From Enoplosus armatus (taxonomy: Eukaryota; Chordata; Actinopteri; Centrarchiformes; Enoplosidae): DNA of 64,000 bases. The stretch is from the NCBI RefSeq assembly GCF_043641665.1, contig NC_092180.1, positions 14,439,891 through 14,503,890 of the forward strand. Reading direction: 5' to 3'. Below are positions 13,201 through 27,200 of the stretch, piece by piece. Made by a program: the position numbers and the translations under genes. A model generated the notes under the pieces. That model was not told the DNA's origin. It saw only the letters and a program-made list of their open reading frames with translations, and made no database searches. Numbering within the stretch: position 1 is the first letter of the stretch; each line of letters starts with the position of its first letter.

Positions 13201-16200
13201 TCCTACAGAGAGGTATACCTTTGGCATAAAGTAGTCAAACAATCCATCCTACGGCCTTGTGGCCTTACAGTTGCGGTATCTCAATATCCTGTGTATTCAT
13301 TTCTTTTTTATGAGTCATCTGCTGCTTCCTTGGCAGACTGGCAGGGTTGGAGTGAATGGACTGGCCGATTTCCTCCTGCATCCTGTCATTGTTGGTATTC
13401 TTTCTGGCTGTCTTTATTGAAGTGACGCTTGAGGGTTTGGACACTGAGAGAGGTGCCTGATAGTGTGGTGGATGACACATTATTGTAGCAGAGGAATTCT
13501 CTGTTCGCTTGAAAGCAGAAGTAGCACCATTATCAAGATGGTACTGTGTTGTTTATAAAAGGGAAGGTGGCATTGAAGGGGAGCACTAACCAACTGTCTC
13601 ATGTAACACTTGTACCTGGTCAGAGGTTAAGCTTCGTAGGGCTCATTCATATTTCATGCGTCAGTGCATCTACTTAACATACACAGACCAAGAAGCATCC
13701 ACCGCCCCTGCCCACATCTGATCCGGGATCAAGGAAACGGCTGAAAGCAAAACATAGACTGCACCAATACTCAGTTGGATTGTCTAATTTTTCTACAAAC
13801 CAAAACATATGCCTTCAGAATCATTTGAAAGATGATATGATTACATAACAATTCTGCACTTTCCATATGGGATTTTTATTAATACTGAGCTAAAAAGTTT
13901 GAGGACGCCTCTGATTACAGGCAGCCACTTGTGCTCCTGTTGGTAATAAGTTGATTGACACTCATTGTTGGTGAAAAGTTAAAAGGACTCAACCATGAAA
14001 CTGAAGGACTATAGCACACTGAAGAAAGTGTAACCAAAACATCTGTGCATTTTCCCCTGTGCTGAATTTTGATTTAATTTTTAAAAACTAAATAAAAGGA
14101 ACAATCGAATTGATTTGGGTGTGATGAGTTGAGAATTGAGTTTGTTAGATGGACAAGAATGTCAAGAGTATAATAAGATTATTGTTATAAGGATATAATG
14201 CTTGGAAACCATTAAGAAAAATAGACCTATATGGCCTATATGTTGGTTTTCATGTTAAACTCGAATCAAACTCAAAGCTCTACCTTAAATAATCTAGAGC
14301 ATGACAGCTGGTCACAAGGCATGTTTTTGATGAAACCTTTAAAACATTCAGTAGCTGCTGGTCTGCTTAGCTCCTGCCTACATTATAGTCCTTTTAACCT
14401 TGTGTAAAGTTGCCCTTCCATAGTTTGATTTAAAATCAAAGGTCATGTTTGCTTTTAGCCCCCACACACAGTGGAATCTATTGCCTCAGGACAAGTCGAG
14501 GCAAGTCAAGGTTAACTGGGTCTCTCCAGAATGGCTTTACAAAGTGTACATTTATGCCGACTATTGTCGTCCCTTATGCCCCTTTTTTCTCCCATATTAG
14601 TTGCCAATGTGACTTTTAATGTCTTGCCCTCATTGAAGTCAGGCACTGTAACATGTTACAGCTTCAGAAAATAATAATTTTTGTTTAATTTTAATTTTTT
14701 ATCAATTCTCAGTGTGTCATTGTATTAGTAATAAAGGCATTATACAGTCTCTGTCCTGCCACTCCTTCATTTATCAGAGTTTGGCAAAGAGGAAGTTTTC
14801 TTGATGAGTTAAATAAGACGTCATCAGCAGAAATGATATTGTTCATCTCTTAACGTCTCAGCAAGCCGCAACCTGCACAGAAAAACAACTTTTTTTTCTC
14901 CTCATGCTTCTCTTTATGCTCACTAGAGTAGTGAGCATGCTATTTATTAATCTTAAATGATCTTAAAACTGCTTTTTTGTTGCAGCAGTGGTGTTTTGAG
15001 CAATAGGACAATAGACTGTTACAGGGATCTCACCCAAATCTACCTGGAGTGACCCCAGTTCTTCCTCATTTTTATTTTCAGTAAAACAGTCTAACAAAGG
15101 CCAGAACAACTTTGTTCAGGATTGTGGTTGTGGTGTTTGCTGATTATTGACCTTGTCCCCAGTCGACTGTGGTTTTGCCTGACTAATTAGTAGACATTCC
15201 AAATCCTTAATTAGACTTAACACCAAATCTTCTTAAGTAATTAATATCAGAAGGTGTAGGCTTGTTCTAAGTCTGGAAGGTGAGCTTGAAAATGGCAAGT
15301 CTTGAAGAAATAAAACGTAGGAAATGTGGAAATGAGGACAGAAAGACTGTACAGTATTTATAAGCTCTAAAGGAGCAGGTTAGGGTTTTGCCAGGCCTGA
15401 GCAGACCTGCAGATCCTGCTGGGTTTTTTTGTTTAAGGCTGTGATTGTTTTGAAATGGCTTCTCATTTTACAAGATTTCGGCGTTAGGTTTCTAGTCCTA
15501 CATTCTTACACTCTACCGTTCTATTGTGCATTTCTGAGTGCCTCAAGACTCGAACAGACCTTCCCAGTGTACACTAAATGTTGACCCAATGCCAGCTACT
15601 TTATCTGTTTATTCCCACTTTCTTATCAAGAGAGTCAACAGCTTCCATCAGAAATCAGTCCGCAAGGTTTCCAAATGTAAACCTCTGTGCCACAAGCTAT
15701 TTTTAAATCAAGTTCACTGTAATTGTAGGTGGACTGTGCGCTGTGTGTACATGCAAACAAAAATGAACTGGAGTCTTTGAGTCTGTATCTCGATCAACAG
15801 CTCAAAGATTTTGAGTTATTTCTTGAGGGCCGTCCCAGTTCCAGTTTTTACACTTCGTACACACTGGTTTGTACGGATTAAACAAACAAGATATAACTCT
15901 ATAGTTATCTATAGAGGTATTCTGATTTTGTTACCCTTGGACATAGCTAGGCTAGCTGTTTCCCCCTGCTGCCAGTCTTTGTGCTAAGCTAAGCTAACCG
16001 GCTGCTGGCTGTAGCTTCATATTTACTGTACGGACGTGAGATTGGTATCAATCTTCTCATCTAATTCTCAGACAGAAAGTGAATAATAATATTTCCCAAA
16101 ATGTTGAACTGGTCCTTAAAGTGGCTACATGCTAAATCACTAACTCATTAACTGATTATTTTGTAGACTGCGAGTAGCTTATAAATTTAGTGTTGCTTTG

Positions 16201-19200
16201 AGTCCTTTCCACTAAATGTGGTTAGCATGGCAGCTTGGTGATGTCACACTGTCAGTGAGCGTATGCATGCAGTATTGCCAAAGGCTCTTCCTGTTGCCTC
16301 AGCACGGTTTTCCTGCGGACAGAAATGCCTGTGTTGACACACCAAATGTTTGGTTGAATAGTTATATCATACTGTAGATTTTTAACATTTGTGTGTGTGT
16401 GTGTGTGTGTGTAGCCACCTCCTGTTCAGAGGAAAACAGTTCTCAGTCTCTTGATCAACTTCACCAGTCAGGCCTGGTTTTACTGGAAACGTGTAGTTTA
16501 GTACATTCCAGTATCTGTGTCTAAGCATGGCATTTTTTGGCGAGTGTGCATGTGAGTGAGCTTGTGTGTGTGTGTGTGTGTTGTCCTCTGTAAATAGTTT
16601 GAATTCCACTGCTTTCTGAAGTCACGCTTTCATGTTAAGCTCAGTGTCTGTTTCATCTTTTTTCGAGTCCACTGGTAAACACAGAGCCAAAGGTAGATGT
16701 GCTGCAGAGCATTATCCTTCAGCCAGAATGTGTGCTCACTCCCTAATAACAGACAGTAACACTGACTCCATACAGCACTGCTGTAGCTGAGGCTGCTTGC
16801 AGCCGGGTGGTTTGGCCCTCACAGGAGCCTCAGTGGGCTGTTTTGTAAAGTCAGGATAGTGGTGGGTGTTTGTTGAAAGCAAGTCATGTAAACTGATGCC
16901 TGGTCGTTCCTGGTCACTTCAGGATTAGCTGGACTGAAAGAGCTACATGCCACAAACTCTTGAGCCTGGTGTGACACAAATCACTGAGCCTGATCTGAAG
17001 TCTGGCTGACCTTCACTTTTTCAAATGACTGCGTAGAAAGAATAAAACATGTGAGACAAAAAGCTGTCAGAACTCAAAGACTATTGCCAGGAGTAATAGC
17101 CAAAATAGAAGATGTTTGCATTTCTTAGTCACTACTAGTCTTTTTGTTTGGGATTGACCTAATTAAAAGCTGCAGACATTCTTCATTATAGCTGTTACAG
17201 TATGAGCACATATTTATAAAGCTGATAAAATATCTATGGTTTCCACCAAACTTCTCATTTGGTTTTGGCCTAAAATATATATATAATATTAATTGTTGGC
17301 TGACGTGTAGCTTGGACCAGGTCCAATGTAAATTTACAGATAGACTGTCTACATAACTAAGGTGATCAAATGAAAATGCTGGTCAGGGAGTGTAAATTGA
17401 TGTTGTGAGCAGTGTTTTATCTGTATACTTTTCCATTCTTTTGTTCACAGTGATCCAGTGAATTCACCTTTTTTAAGTATTCCTGTAAGATTAAGCAGCC
17501 TTTCAGCACAAGGTGGTTAAGGCTAGAAATATGCTCAAGGTATAAATATTGGCTTATGGTTAGTCTGATATCATGCAAGAAAAATAGTTTTAAAGATGAT
17601 GTCATATCTCCTCTCCATCTGACCTGTTTTCCTCAGGGTCGGGGGTGCGGTTGTCATCTACTACTGTAGCTACAACTAATATTCATCGGGTACAGGAGCA
17701 TCACTCAGGCACAGTAACTGTAATTTCACACGTCCTCTCTACTCCAGTGTGGTAATTCTCGTCTGTTTCTTCACCGGGCGACCATTTTCTCAAATACGAT
17801 GATGGTGTCATGATCCTTCCTGGATGCAGTAACTGGTTAAATGCAATGATAACACCTCCAGTTATCACATGTTGCATTTATTTAGTGACAGGCTCTGCAG
17901 TCAAAATGAAAGTTGTGTGACCTGTATTCCACATACCTGATAGTATGTTATTAAGCAATGTGGAGTAAGCAATGTAGATCAAACACATAAGCTGTTGAAC
18001 AATGTGATATGCTGTTTATAGAGCTCTATTTATTACTTTATGACTTTTCAGCCATGAGCCTTCATTATCTTGACCTACAGTATAGATATTGATTACTTTA
18101 ACGGCTAACGCTGTGTGATAAGGGTTCACAACTCATGTCTAAATAATGCAACGGTAATGAATAACTCATCATGATGAAATGCATGAATTCAAGTATGTAT
18201 TCAAATATCAAGAAGTCATTTGGCTCAACAATAACAAATGATCATGGTATGTTTAGGTTCACATATTATTCATTTATGGACATTAAAGATACCCTCTCTG
18301 GTTTTGTAAACCAATAGTGCCCCCCAATTCCAAATGTTAATTCTTGAAAATCAGTGTTTTGGTGATTTGAAACACCACATGAATCACAGTTGAGTTAGAA
18401 AACATCAACAGTGAGCTGAGAGGAAATGTGGGGATTTTGGTGGGTGTTTTGTATGTATGTAACTAACATGCCATCACATTACCTGCAGTTGGCTTTGTCA
18501 ATGGACAAACATGCTTCTTTGTTCATCTGTCACCTATCATTGAAAAAATAGTGTCTGATCACAGAAGTAATGCCTACTGGATGTTTTCAAGTCATTGCAC
18601 ATACACTAACCCCGCCTCCCCATCCATTCATGCTAACATCGTGTTGTCACGCCACTTTTACAGTATGCATGTTTCTTTGACAAGTTTGTCCAGCTTGTAA
18701 ATGTAAACTCCTCAGTTGGCAGTTTATTAGGTACACCTAGCTAACACTAACGCAGTCTAATACAATGGTCCTGCAATAAATCATACCTTCATGAAGGTTA
18801 TAATGTTCAGCTTGACAGTTGAAACTGTTTTAGAGACGTGTAGATTCAACTTTTTGATCATTTGAGGAGCAGTTTGTGTTGCTGTTGAATTATATTGTGT
18901 TCTACTGAGAGGTGCTTCCGATATTTAGTTTACCTTCACTGATACTGTATATGTAACCAAATTAAACTCAATATGGAAATATGTTGATCTAATGGGATGG
19001 CGTTTTGGGGATGACTTAGTAATGTAGATGTCAGCTGTCAGATAAACTTAAGTTTGAGTCACTTAGTGCAGCATTTAAGACCAGAAGAACATAAATAAAT
19101 TAATAATTAAAATTCTAGGCAATATCTACCACATATCATGAATCCATTATAATGATATATCAGCCAGTATTTTTTAACATAAACGAACATTTATGGTAAG

Positions 19201-21153
19201 GATCCCTTACATTAAATTCATTTAATAATAGCAACCAGAGCAGGACATTTTGCAGTTGAATAATAAACTTCGGTCAGGCTCTAATAATGATATTGATTCT
19301 AAGTGCATATATTGCCCAGTTCTATGTAAATACACAAACAATGACCAAATACAGAAAGTACTAATAGCTGAACCTCTGTGCCGCCAGCTACATTAATGAA
19401 TGTATGACCTAAAAGTGAATGAATTTACAACTTCATTATCTATGTGTTGATTATTTATTAAGCCATAGTTGTGGTGCATTGTACACTAATTCATGCATTA
19501 GATTAAGAAGGGTCATGCATTAGCTACACATTAATTAAGCATGTTATCCTCATATTTTAAAGTTTGGATAATGCTGTTTTATTTTCTAATTTTGTCCACA
19601 TTATCTCACAAGAGACGCAACCGCTCCAAAGACTTGTCTCCTGATCTGTGTTGCTATGGAGTCCCTGGCAGCCTTCATGTAGGCTTGGCTGTAAACATTT
19701 CAGGGTTGTTGTACATGGTTTGCTGCAGGTGCCAGCCCCTTCACTGTTTTTTTTCCCCATTCGCTGCTGCATGTCCAAATGTACTGACGTGGTGATCTTA
19801 ATCCTAATCTTCCCCATCACTTTTTGTTCAATAGTATTCCACCTAGTTCAATAATATAATATCTACCTTGTGTATCTCTGCATTTTTCAACATCAGTAGG
19901 TTATTCTATTGCTTCATTTCTGCTTGACAGGGTTCCACATGACAATACCTGAAAATAACCTGTTGAGCAAGTTGGAGTACAGAAAAGGGTCTGCGAGCAC
20001 AGTAAACAAGACAGAGAGAGGGAGAGACGTAGGTGGAGTGGAGGAGGGGGACAGAAGGGGAGTTAAATCAGTCACTCAGCCAAAAAACCAGTGCCACGCC
20101 CCAGGTGCCAGGGCTAGTAAGAGCAAGCAGCAGGAATGTGAGGGAAATGAATGGGAGAGTAAGTCCTGCCATTCACATGGTGAGTGCTTTCTTTTTTCAC
20201 CTTTAGCCTGCACTACTTACCATATAAACATATCACAAGGCATGGTGAGGATAGAAAGAGCAAATATATTTGACTGTTGGCTCCAAAAATATCTAACTTT
20301 GTGCAGGATTTCTGACATAAAACTTCTGATTTTAAGTGTATGAGGTTTATTAGTTATCCTTCTGTTTACATTGAATGTGAGTGGAAGCTAAATTTGTGAA
20401 GCAGTTAATGAGAGATGCCACATTTCAGTTCAGTTGATATTTATCAAAATGTGTTAATAGCATTAGCAGACCTGATCAAAACTAACCACATGAGCATGGT
20501 GTCTGTCTGTGTGAACAGTTTTTTGGTCAGGCTTTAATCTGTTATTACGATGATCACAGACGGACAGAAAATGAAAGGTTTTCCTCAGTGGTCAGTGGTC
20601 TGCACAACACGACTACAGTCTTAAGTTAAAATCAAAACATCACGTGGCGTGTGAGTCAGGGCGGTATATTTCCCAGCAAACGAGGCTGACCTTTTTAATT
20701 TTTTAAATCTTCTCCTGTGTGAAAAGGACAGTGTTTTGTCGCGTGTAAATAAAGACTTGCACTCTGTCTGCTTACGAGGAAACAAATATGGAGCAAAATA
20801 AGAATTTGTTTCAGTCTTCAAAAAACATCTAGGGACTGTGGAAACACTTTGAACAGGCCAGCCAGTGATTCGAGACCGCTGCTCCGAGAGAAGAGTACAT
20901 ATTTTCTGTCTGTGCGGTTGGCAATCTGTTTACTGGAAGAGTTGCTCACACAGAGCACATGTTGCTGCATGTGCAGTCAGTCAGTGAGCCCAGAGAAGAC
21001 TGTAGAGTTAAAGAGTAAATGCAGGGGTAAGAGAAAGTGTTTTTGTGGCGGTGGTGGTGGGGGGGGGGGGGCGTTTGTATGCATGTGCATGCATGTGTGT
21101 CTGTGATTTTGTTTAGAGAACTTAGCAAATAACCAGCAAAACCACACTAGAAT

Positions 21154-21206
<53 letters not shown>

Positions 21207-24200
21207 TTCAGTGTGAGTTATATGAGTTTGCTGAGTCCAGATTTAAGCTCCCTTTCTGGGAACCAGCATTCCCTACTCTTCTAAAGCGAGCTGTAAGAGA
21301 CAGCAGGGCTTTGGGAATGAAGAGGCATGGGCTAGTTTCAGTATGTCCCAGGTTTGTCTATTGTACACAGCGAGTGGTAACAATGGGAGGGTTAAGTATC
21401 TGATATACACACCGAACCCTGGGACTCAGCTGCAAGTAATTAAAGCTGGCAGTTGGCAGAGGAGAGAGTCAGGCGACTGTAATGGCCGCTCTAGGTTCAT
21501 ACCATAATATTTGGATGATGAATCAGGCTGCTAGTAAAAGTGTTGTCATGCTGTTGACCCAAGGCTTTCTCCCCTCCCCATGTCCTGTTGGCCCTAAGGG
21601 AGGCACAGAGCGGAGAGAAAAAGGCTTTGTATGACCCTGCTGCCTGTTTGTAATGAGATCTGCTGTTTATTTGGTATATTACAGCTTTGGCTTTTACCTC
21701 AATAGATTCATCATTTTATGGTTTTATTTCCAGTTGGTTTGGTCCTCCTCAATGTGTATCCAGAGCCCTGAGTTGTTTTTACTATTAAAGATGGATCTTT
21801 AGAATGAAGTTAAAAGTCCTGATGAAAGTCATCATCATAAACAAGGTCTCTTCACATTTATTGCCACTCTAATGTCAATGTGTTTTTTGATTCCTCTTGG
21901 TTTTCATCGTCTGTCAGCAAACTAATTGCACATTGACTTTTGTTTTCTTTAAATTAATGGTAGCATCTTGGAGAGGACAGGCAACAGTGTGGCATGATTT
22001 TTGCCTACATGCAGCCGACAGCAGAGTTTGTAAGAGGTGTAAACCCGTTAGACATCTGAACTGAGGCTGGAATGATCATGCATTGTTACCGTAGACATGA
22101 CTCTGTATCGTGGGTATTTCCTTGTCATTTATCAGATTTGTTGCCAACCCTCTTGCGGGTATGTTCTTGCGATTGCGTAAGAGTTGTGATGTGAAATTGT
22201 CGTACAACAATGTGTAACACTGTGATTGCAACATCAGCATGAAATCAAATCAAATAGAGAAATGGTATTTCTGAGAAAAGCATGACTAAAAACAAGGTAT
22301 CATGTCATTTTCATTTCACCCTTTACCAACAAAAGCTGTCAAGTTCCTGTTCACATGTCACCTTTGTCTTTCAACAGAATCAGCGTATGACCTTCTCCCC
22401 AGAGAGCTACAGTTGCCTTCCTCCACTCAGCACAGCCCAAAAGTCATGAGTCAAAAGAGCGGCGGAGAGGCAGGGCCTCCCCCTTCAGCTGCTCTAGCAT
22501 CAGGTAGGATCCTGTTCCTCTTATCTTTATTTCTCCTCTGCGAGCAGGACTGATCATGCCCCACCCCAAAAAAACGCAGCTCATGTCAACAGTCAAACAA
22601 AACAAACACCTGTATACTGCAGGAAAGTCCATCAGACAACCAGCCGGCTGCTCTGTGATCCTCACACACAAAAAGAAAAAGTATGTCATTGGGGTAAAAT
22701 CAACTGAACATGTCCGACTGTGAGATATTTGGTCGAGGGGATTGTTGTTGTGAATACTGTATGTCGTGGTCTCTGGCAGTGTTGAAATGTGTTTTTGTGA
22801 TTCAGACTATAAAATAGATAAATGGTTTAAACCGTACACAGTACCCAATAATAATGAGCGAGCCCAACAAAGCTTATTGTTTCACAGTGTTGCAGACTCA
22901 AAACACTTTTTTAGAGAATTAGGAAGCTTTGAGTGGCTGTAATCACAGTTTTACCATTTTGCACTTCCAAGGTGGAGCTATTGTTTACAGGAGAAAATCA
23001 TATTGGCAGAGAAATACAGAAGTCCAGAAATATATATGTAGATATACTGTTGCTGGCTAATTACTGCACAATTTATGTCTACAGGACATTTTTAACACCT
23101 TGATCTTTATGCTTGCTGTGTGGGCAGATGGAAAAGGGTCACTCTTAACTTTTAAAACACTTTGTTGCACTTTAGGTGAACCAGAGATGTTCTGTTGGCG
23201 TGTGTAGACTCATGACTACTCATTTAAACACATCCTTTACTAGTCATTGGAAACATTGAAGTGCTTCACTGAAATGAGCAAGTTGGATTGTCTGGTTTTT
23301 TGCTGACATTAAACATTGCAAAAGAACAAAACAAGATGAGCGCACAGTGCAGTACACAACAAAGGACATACAGGTTTGAAGCCTATTTAAAGAATTACCT
23401 CTAATTCTTAGAAATCTCAACATATGCGTCTACGAGACACTAATGCTGCGTCTCATGGTGTCCCTTTTCCTTTGACCCTTCACATTTCTATTGTGCATTC
23501 TCTTGATACATAGCTGTGTCCAAATATGAAACATTCCTCTGAGAAGTGACTTGCTTAGCCACCCTCCCAATTGGTGAGTAGTTGAAAAATATGAGCTGTT
23601 TAGGGCAGTGATACAACATTAAAGTGGATGTGATCTACCATTAAAAAGCACCAGAAGAAGTAGAAAGAAAGAAGAGCTGCCACCCATTTAGTCCAAACGA
23701 ATTAATAGTGGAGAGATAATGTTTTGAAATATAGCATTCATGTGGCTTTTTGTCTCAAGCACTCTAAATTGAAGAATTCTTTATTTTCTTTAGTCCCAAC
23801 TCACTTCTGAAAATTCCCAAATGGCCATCAGATGAATAGTTAAGTCACTATAGTTCAATTTGAAACACATTTGATGTTTAGAGTGTGCTCCACTGTAGCT
23901 GTAGTTGTCAAGGCTTTAGAGAGAGTTTTAGTAAATGCAGATGTCTGTCCCTTATGGACTTCATCACAGCCACTTGCAGGTGAAGTATATTTTAGTTCTT
24001 TGTTACAAAAAGATGTTCTTTTAACAGACTTCACAGTATTTCAGTGTTTAGCAGAACAGTGTTCTCAGCACTGTGTTTGCTGTTTTAAAACCTTTCATGT
24101 AGTGAGTGAGGTTTGATAGAGGGACCCGCCTCTCAACATCTGTAATAGCGTTGAACATGCAACAGTATTTGTTCATGGATTTGGGTTGCTATTGTATGTG

Positions 24201-27200
24201 ATTGGTTTGTGATCATATATGTCTTTGTGTTTTGATACTTGCTCAAAATGAAACTACCTCCATACGTTTTATGTGCCTCTCTGTCTTTCCGACTGTGTGT
24301 TTTGTAAACTAATGAGTCACCAAACAGTCCAGAATGTCAACAGCAGTCTAACTCCTTTTTTTACAATCTGCAATTTAACCAGACTTTTCCCCACTCTTCA
24401 TCTAGTTCATTGTAACTATTTGAATGCTTTTGGAATTACAGTGTACGTCAGCATGCTGGAGCAACATTTTCTGACAAACAAAATACCCTGTGTTATTATT
24501 ATTATTATTATTATTTAAATCTGAATAAATTTTTACTGTTCAGCTCTTATTGCTCATTCGCTGTCTCATTTTTATATTCCAGGAAGTTCCCTCTGAAGCA
24601 GGGAGTGTCTGCATATAAAATGGTCTGCAGTTCTCTGCTTCATAGGTCAGAAGCTTGTTTATTTTGTTTCTGTGGCTACGTTCAGTCCCAACAAAATTAA
24701 CTTTTGTAGCAAAAGAAAAATTGAAAATAAAAGCTCCAATAATTGGCATGCATCATATTGTACATATTACTGTTTTGAACTTCCCTCTCCATTTCATTAT
24801 TTTGGCTAATTAATTCAACATGAACAAAATGCTAATAATAATGATAAATCCATTCAATTGCAAGTTAATTTATTCACAAGGATTTGTAGTGATATCCCAA
24901 AATTAAACATAAATAAGGGGGGCTTCTCACCTCTCATCTCTTCTTCTTTTAGTCACACCTATATTGCGCTTCACATACTTACATTTACAACTCCTCAGAT
25001 ATCATCAGCACCACAGACTAAGGTCCAATGAAAAGGGGGAAATAATAATTGGATGGAAAAAAAAAAATACTAAACAAAAGCAAAAAATAAACAATCATGA
25101 ACAAAATTTTGCTGCTTAAATGGGACTGCTAGCCAACACTGGTTGGGATGCCTTTATTTACTGTCTAATTATTTGCACTGTAGATGCCATGTCCTCTTCT
25201 ATGACCATGGAAGGCCCCCGCAGTGCTTTTTCCACCTCTTCCAGCTCCGCCATGCATTCCAGTTCTTCAGCTAGTGACCAGAACCCAGTTCACGGCAACA
25301 ATGTTGACCCAGACGACAGCAGGAGCAGCAGAGTGGTACCAGAGGTTGTCGGAGCAGAAGGTGGGAATGGTAACGGCAGCAATGGCGGTAACTGCAGGGT
25401 TAGCAGTGACTTAGGGGGAGGAAGAGGCGCAACATCCCAGGAGGCCCAGGCACATCACCAGATGACCCCATCTAAGCGCCGCACCGTACTGAACATCTCT
25501 CCACCTCCACAAGACCTGCTTGATGACAGCCGTATGTCCTGCCAGGATGAAGCATCCCTGGACTCCGAGCAGAGTAGCAGCATCTGGATGGATGACTCTC
25601 TCTCCAACTTCAGCATCATGAGCACCGTCTCTTACAATGACAACACAGAGGTGCCACGGAAGTCCCGCAAACGTACCCCTCGCCAGAGGCCTGGTCCCAA
25701 GTCTGTGCCTGCAGGGGAAGCCAGCATGGATGTGTTCGATGCAGACAGTGCCAAAGGTCCTCACTTTGTCCTGTCACAGCTTGGCCCTGACAACAAGACT
25801 GGACCCAAAGGAAGGTTTGTGTAACCCTATATATATACACACACACACACATACTCATCAAACCCTCCAGTAAAGCCTCTCTGTATGGAACTATCTGCAA
25901 GCTTTTCCTGTAATTTGTCACCCATCACTGACCAAAGAAAACAATGACTTTTTATTAATTTAATATTCTTTATTAAATTATATTGATGATAATAATGATA
26001 CTATTGCACAGTTAAGTAGGTTGTCAGCCTTGATTCTGTGTTACCATTGTCTTAAAGGCCTTTCTGGTTATTCTCATACAATCTCATTTTTGCTGTCAGA
26101 ATAGGAATTATTAGGAAATGACACATTGCACCACAGATGGAAATCTTCAGCAAACTACTCTGTCTGTATTTCCCACCACACTCTGACTGAAGAAGAGCGG
26201 TTAGATCAGAAGGGAGGGAGGGGCAGGATACTGAAGTACAAACAATGGTCAGCCACAGTGAATCACAGAGCCTCTCTCAAAGACCTAGGATAAGCAGAGC
26301 AGATTAAATAAACAGATAACTCTGAACGCTTTAAGAGCTGGGGATAGAATATGCTTGGTTGATGGAGGGCCTGTTAACTCTGCATTGCTCAGACCACCAT
26401 GGGGTGGGGGGGTCCAAACAAATAAGGACAGCGTCGTTCCAGACATTCTTTGCCTTTTCCACCACAATACCAGAAGATGCCAGCTAGATTGCACAAACTG
26501 AAATAAAAATTGCTTAAACATGTTGGAATTAGAAGTGATCCTCTCTCTGTGTCTCTGTCAAACCGGTCTTTGTTGCAGCTCTGATGATCCTCAGACAACG
26601 AAACAGAAAGGAGGAACTCTTTTGACGCAATACCCACAGAAGAGTGAGGGGAAGGAGCTGAAGATCCTCGTCCAGCCTGAGACTCAGCACCGAGCCCGCT
26701 ATCTGACCGAAGGCAGCAGAGGGTCAGTGAAGGACCGCACGCAGCAGGGCTTCCCTACTGTAAAGGTACCTGTTAAACCCCTGACATGGCCACTGTAATG
26801 ACTTTTCGGCTTTAAGGTTAAGTTAATGATTGGGTTATTGTGAATATATACAAAATTTGCTTAGAGCCATGGGAGCAGTGGGGCAAAACATGTTAAATGT
26901 GTTCTAGGTGGAAAAGTAAAGGTCATTGTGTGTCAAAAAGTGGAAAGAGCCTTGATATGCTCGGTAGGTGTTTATTTTTTTGCAATACCAGGGCTAATCC
27001 AGTATCTCTTGCTATATCTGCTGTGCATTATTGTTTCCTATCATATTTTCCAAAGGTTTTATAGTGCTTTATATTGTATATGTGGAGAGTGGAGTGTCAC
27101 TGTAGAACTGTTGTGTCAGAAAGGTTTGGACTGGATTTGAACAGCCCCTCCTCAGGCCCAGCATGAATGAAATGCTTCAGGGTTTGACAGGGAGCCGTGA

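Larger units (their letters stand above)
7342..22377 (+). other. nfat5: nfat5 intron 1 (15 kb)
   Basis: The donor is GTAATA after codon 24 (phase 1) and the acceptor is TTTCAACAG. No independent gene could be supported. Contents listed separately are a hAT-type MITE, repeat relics near 12225-12885, interspersed repeats at 15840-16122 and 18714-18930, a candidate cassette exon at 19931-20179, and a (TG)25 tract at 21156-21205. Shorter GT tracts lie at 16391-16412 and 16563-16580, and a G-run at about 21057-21071. The rest is featureless AT-rich sequence by eye. Confidence 0.8.

Noticed and set aside
19557..19854. Overlapping frames on both strands just before the candidate nfat5 cassette exon
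   Set aside because: No splice sites in a usable phase and no recognisable composition; treated as chance.
25120..25183. Upstream extension of the exon 3 frame with its own ATG ([12 protein letters not shown]...)
   Set aside because: The acceptor CACTGTAG at 25183 restores the human-like reading D-A-M-S in phase with exon 2, so the upstream part is intron.
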